Below, piece after piece: positions 34,455-35,303 of a stretch of 35,303 nucleotides of DNA. Location: the NCBI GenBank assembly GCA_031266015.1, contig JAISBU010000044.1, forward strand, positions 1 through 35,303, in the 5' to 3' direction. The notes under the pieces are model-generated. The model was not told where the DNA came from, did not search any database, and was given only the letters and a program-made list of their open reading frames with translations. Each line of letters opens with the position of its first letter. The stretch's first letter is position 1. Made by a program: the position numbers and the translations under genes. Origin of the DNA: Prevotellaceae bacterium. GTDB taxonomy: Bacteria; Bacteroidota; Bacteroidia; Bacteroidales; UBA932.

Positions 34455-35303
34455 TTATTTGATTGATATATTTACTTTTTCTCTTTTATCGGGAACCTTT
34501 ACCCAACATTCTTTAGTGATGTCATTCCATGACCATTCTAAAGAAGAAAAATCGCCATCCTGTTTGTCCACGATGATATTTTCTTCCACGTTTCTGATAA
34601 TCTTATTATTTACAGATATGCTATTTGGTTTTTCTTCCAAATGATATTTAAGAATAATATTCCTGTTTTCTGATTGGTGGAAACCTTTATCCTGTGGCTC
34701 GATGGTAGTTGTATATCCATTACTCGAAGTAATACATAAAAAATTGGTCCTTGAATAAATATCTTTCAGATAATCGAGATTCTCTCCCTCATCTTCATAC
34801 AAATCAAAAGAAGTACTTTCATTCTCATAATTCGGGAAAATATGTACAAATAAAGAATAATCTTTCTTCTCGTGTATATATTGCATAACAGGCATCATCG
34901 GAACGATAGAACCTTTCTTTACAAAAATGGGAATCGTGCCTAACGGCGCGCGATAGGCAATTGTCTGCCCACCCGGATAGACCGTTTTTTTATCATTGAA
35001 GTCTATCCATTCGCCATCAGGAAGATATACCCGTTTTACACGTTCGCCTTTTTTCAGTACGGGAGCAACCAGTAATTCTTGTCCGAAAATGAACTGGTTA
35101 TCTATCTTTACCGCTTCTTCATCATTCGGATATTCCATAAATAAGCCTCTTGTTATAGGTAAACCTGTATCATGAGCTATACGCGAATAAGTGTACAAAT
35201 AAGGGAATAATTGATATTTCAATTCGATGGCAGCTTTGCTGTTTTTCTCTACTACTTCTCCGAACATCCACGGCTCAACAGCATTATCTCCTTCGTGGTG
35301 CGC
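34455..35303 (-). CDS. Glycoside hydrolase family 31 protein, C-terminal part
   Basis: The frame is open to the window end, so about 282 C-terminal codons of a longer gene are visible. The part begins inside the catalytic domain (HHEGDNAVEPWMFGE), continues with LKYQLFPYLYTY and FIFGQELLVAPVL, and has the proximal beta-sandwich LPDGEWIDF and PIFVKKGSIVPM, all typical of GH31 alpha-glucosidase/alpha-xylosidase enzymes. The catalytic aspartates lie outside the window, so the substrate cannot be stated. The gene is conspicuously AT-rich (20 of 60 G/C in 34741-34800), unlike most of the window. Confidence 0.9.
   Translation of the reverse strand, partial: AHHEGDNAVEPWMFGEVVEKNSKAAIELKYQLFPYLYTYSRIAHDTGLPITRGLFMEYPNDEEAVKIDNQFIFGQELLVAPVLKKGERVKRVYLPDGEWIDFNDKKTVYPGGQTIAYRAPLGTIPIFVKKGSIVPMMPVMQYIHEKKDYSLFVHIFPNYENESTSFDLYEDEGENLDYLKDIYSRTNFLCITSSNGYTTTIEPQDKGFHQSENRNIILKYHLEEKPNSISVNNKIIRNVEENIIVDKQDGDFSSLEWSWNDITKECWVKVPDKREKVNISIK

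Overview
The window comes from a member of the Bacteroidetes, most likely Bacteroidales. The evidence is a SusD-family C-terminus, several Bacteroidetes-type -7 boxes (TAnnTTTG), two large secreted proteins with Ig-like, SprB-like and FISUMP domains, a rpmB-rpmG-DUF4295 cluster, and a seven-gene V/A-type ATPase operon with a DUF2764 member. The genus cannot be named from the sequence alone.

Left part (1-9114): the end of a SusD-like glycan-binding lipoprotein, a secreted MINPP/phytase-like histidine phosphatase, and a glycerophosphodiester/glycerol-3-phosphate locus. The locus consists of a divergent DeoR-type regulator, glpD, a GlpT antiporter, a lipoprotein glycerophosphodiesterase and an OprO/OprP-type porin, closed by a terminator. 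It reads as a complete route: porin entry, cell-surface or periplasmic hydrolysis, inner-membrane uptake, oxidation to dihydroxyacetone phosphate. A 22-bp direct repeat in three phased copies overlaps the glpD promoter and may be the operator.

Middle (9115-14054): accessory, mosaic DNA. It holds a broken FISUMP fragment and two secreted proteins on the minus strand, a 519-aa FISUMP protein and a 613-aa Ig-like protein. Most of this is very GC-rich, but composition drops sharply inside the 613-aa gene near 10,630. About 700 bp without a convincing gene follows.

Right part (14055-35303): mostly housekeeping. slyD; the V-type ATPase operon in the order E-DUF2764-A-B-D-I-K, with a K subunit carrying the residues of Na+-binding rotors; a PagL-like lipid A deacylase; a DUF456 membrane protein; rimO and ftsY; rpmB, rpmG and a DUF4295 gene; tRNA-Lys(TTT) behind a near-perfect Bacteroidetes promoter and followed by a possible integrase remnant and dispersed repeats; an M3 peptidase lipoprotein; and nrdD-nrdG (anaerobic ribonucleotide reductase and activase) behind a cobalamin riboswitch. 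The window ends in an AT-rich GH31 glycosidase gene.

The strongest candidates for follow-up are the cobalamin riboswitch in front of a B12-independent reductase, the triple operator-like repeat at glpD, the sodium-type rotor ring with a reduced V-ATPase subunit set, and the mosaic FISUMP/Ig-like locus.
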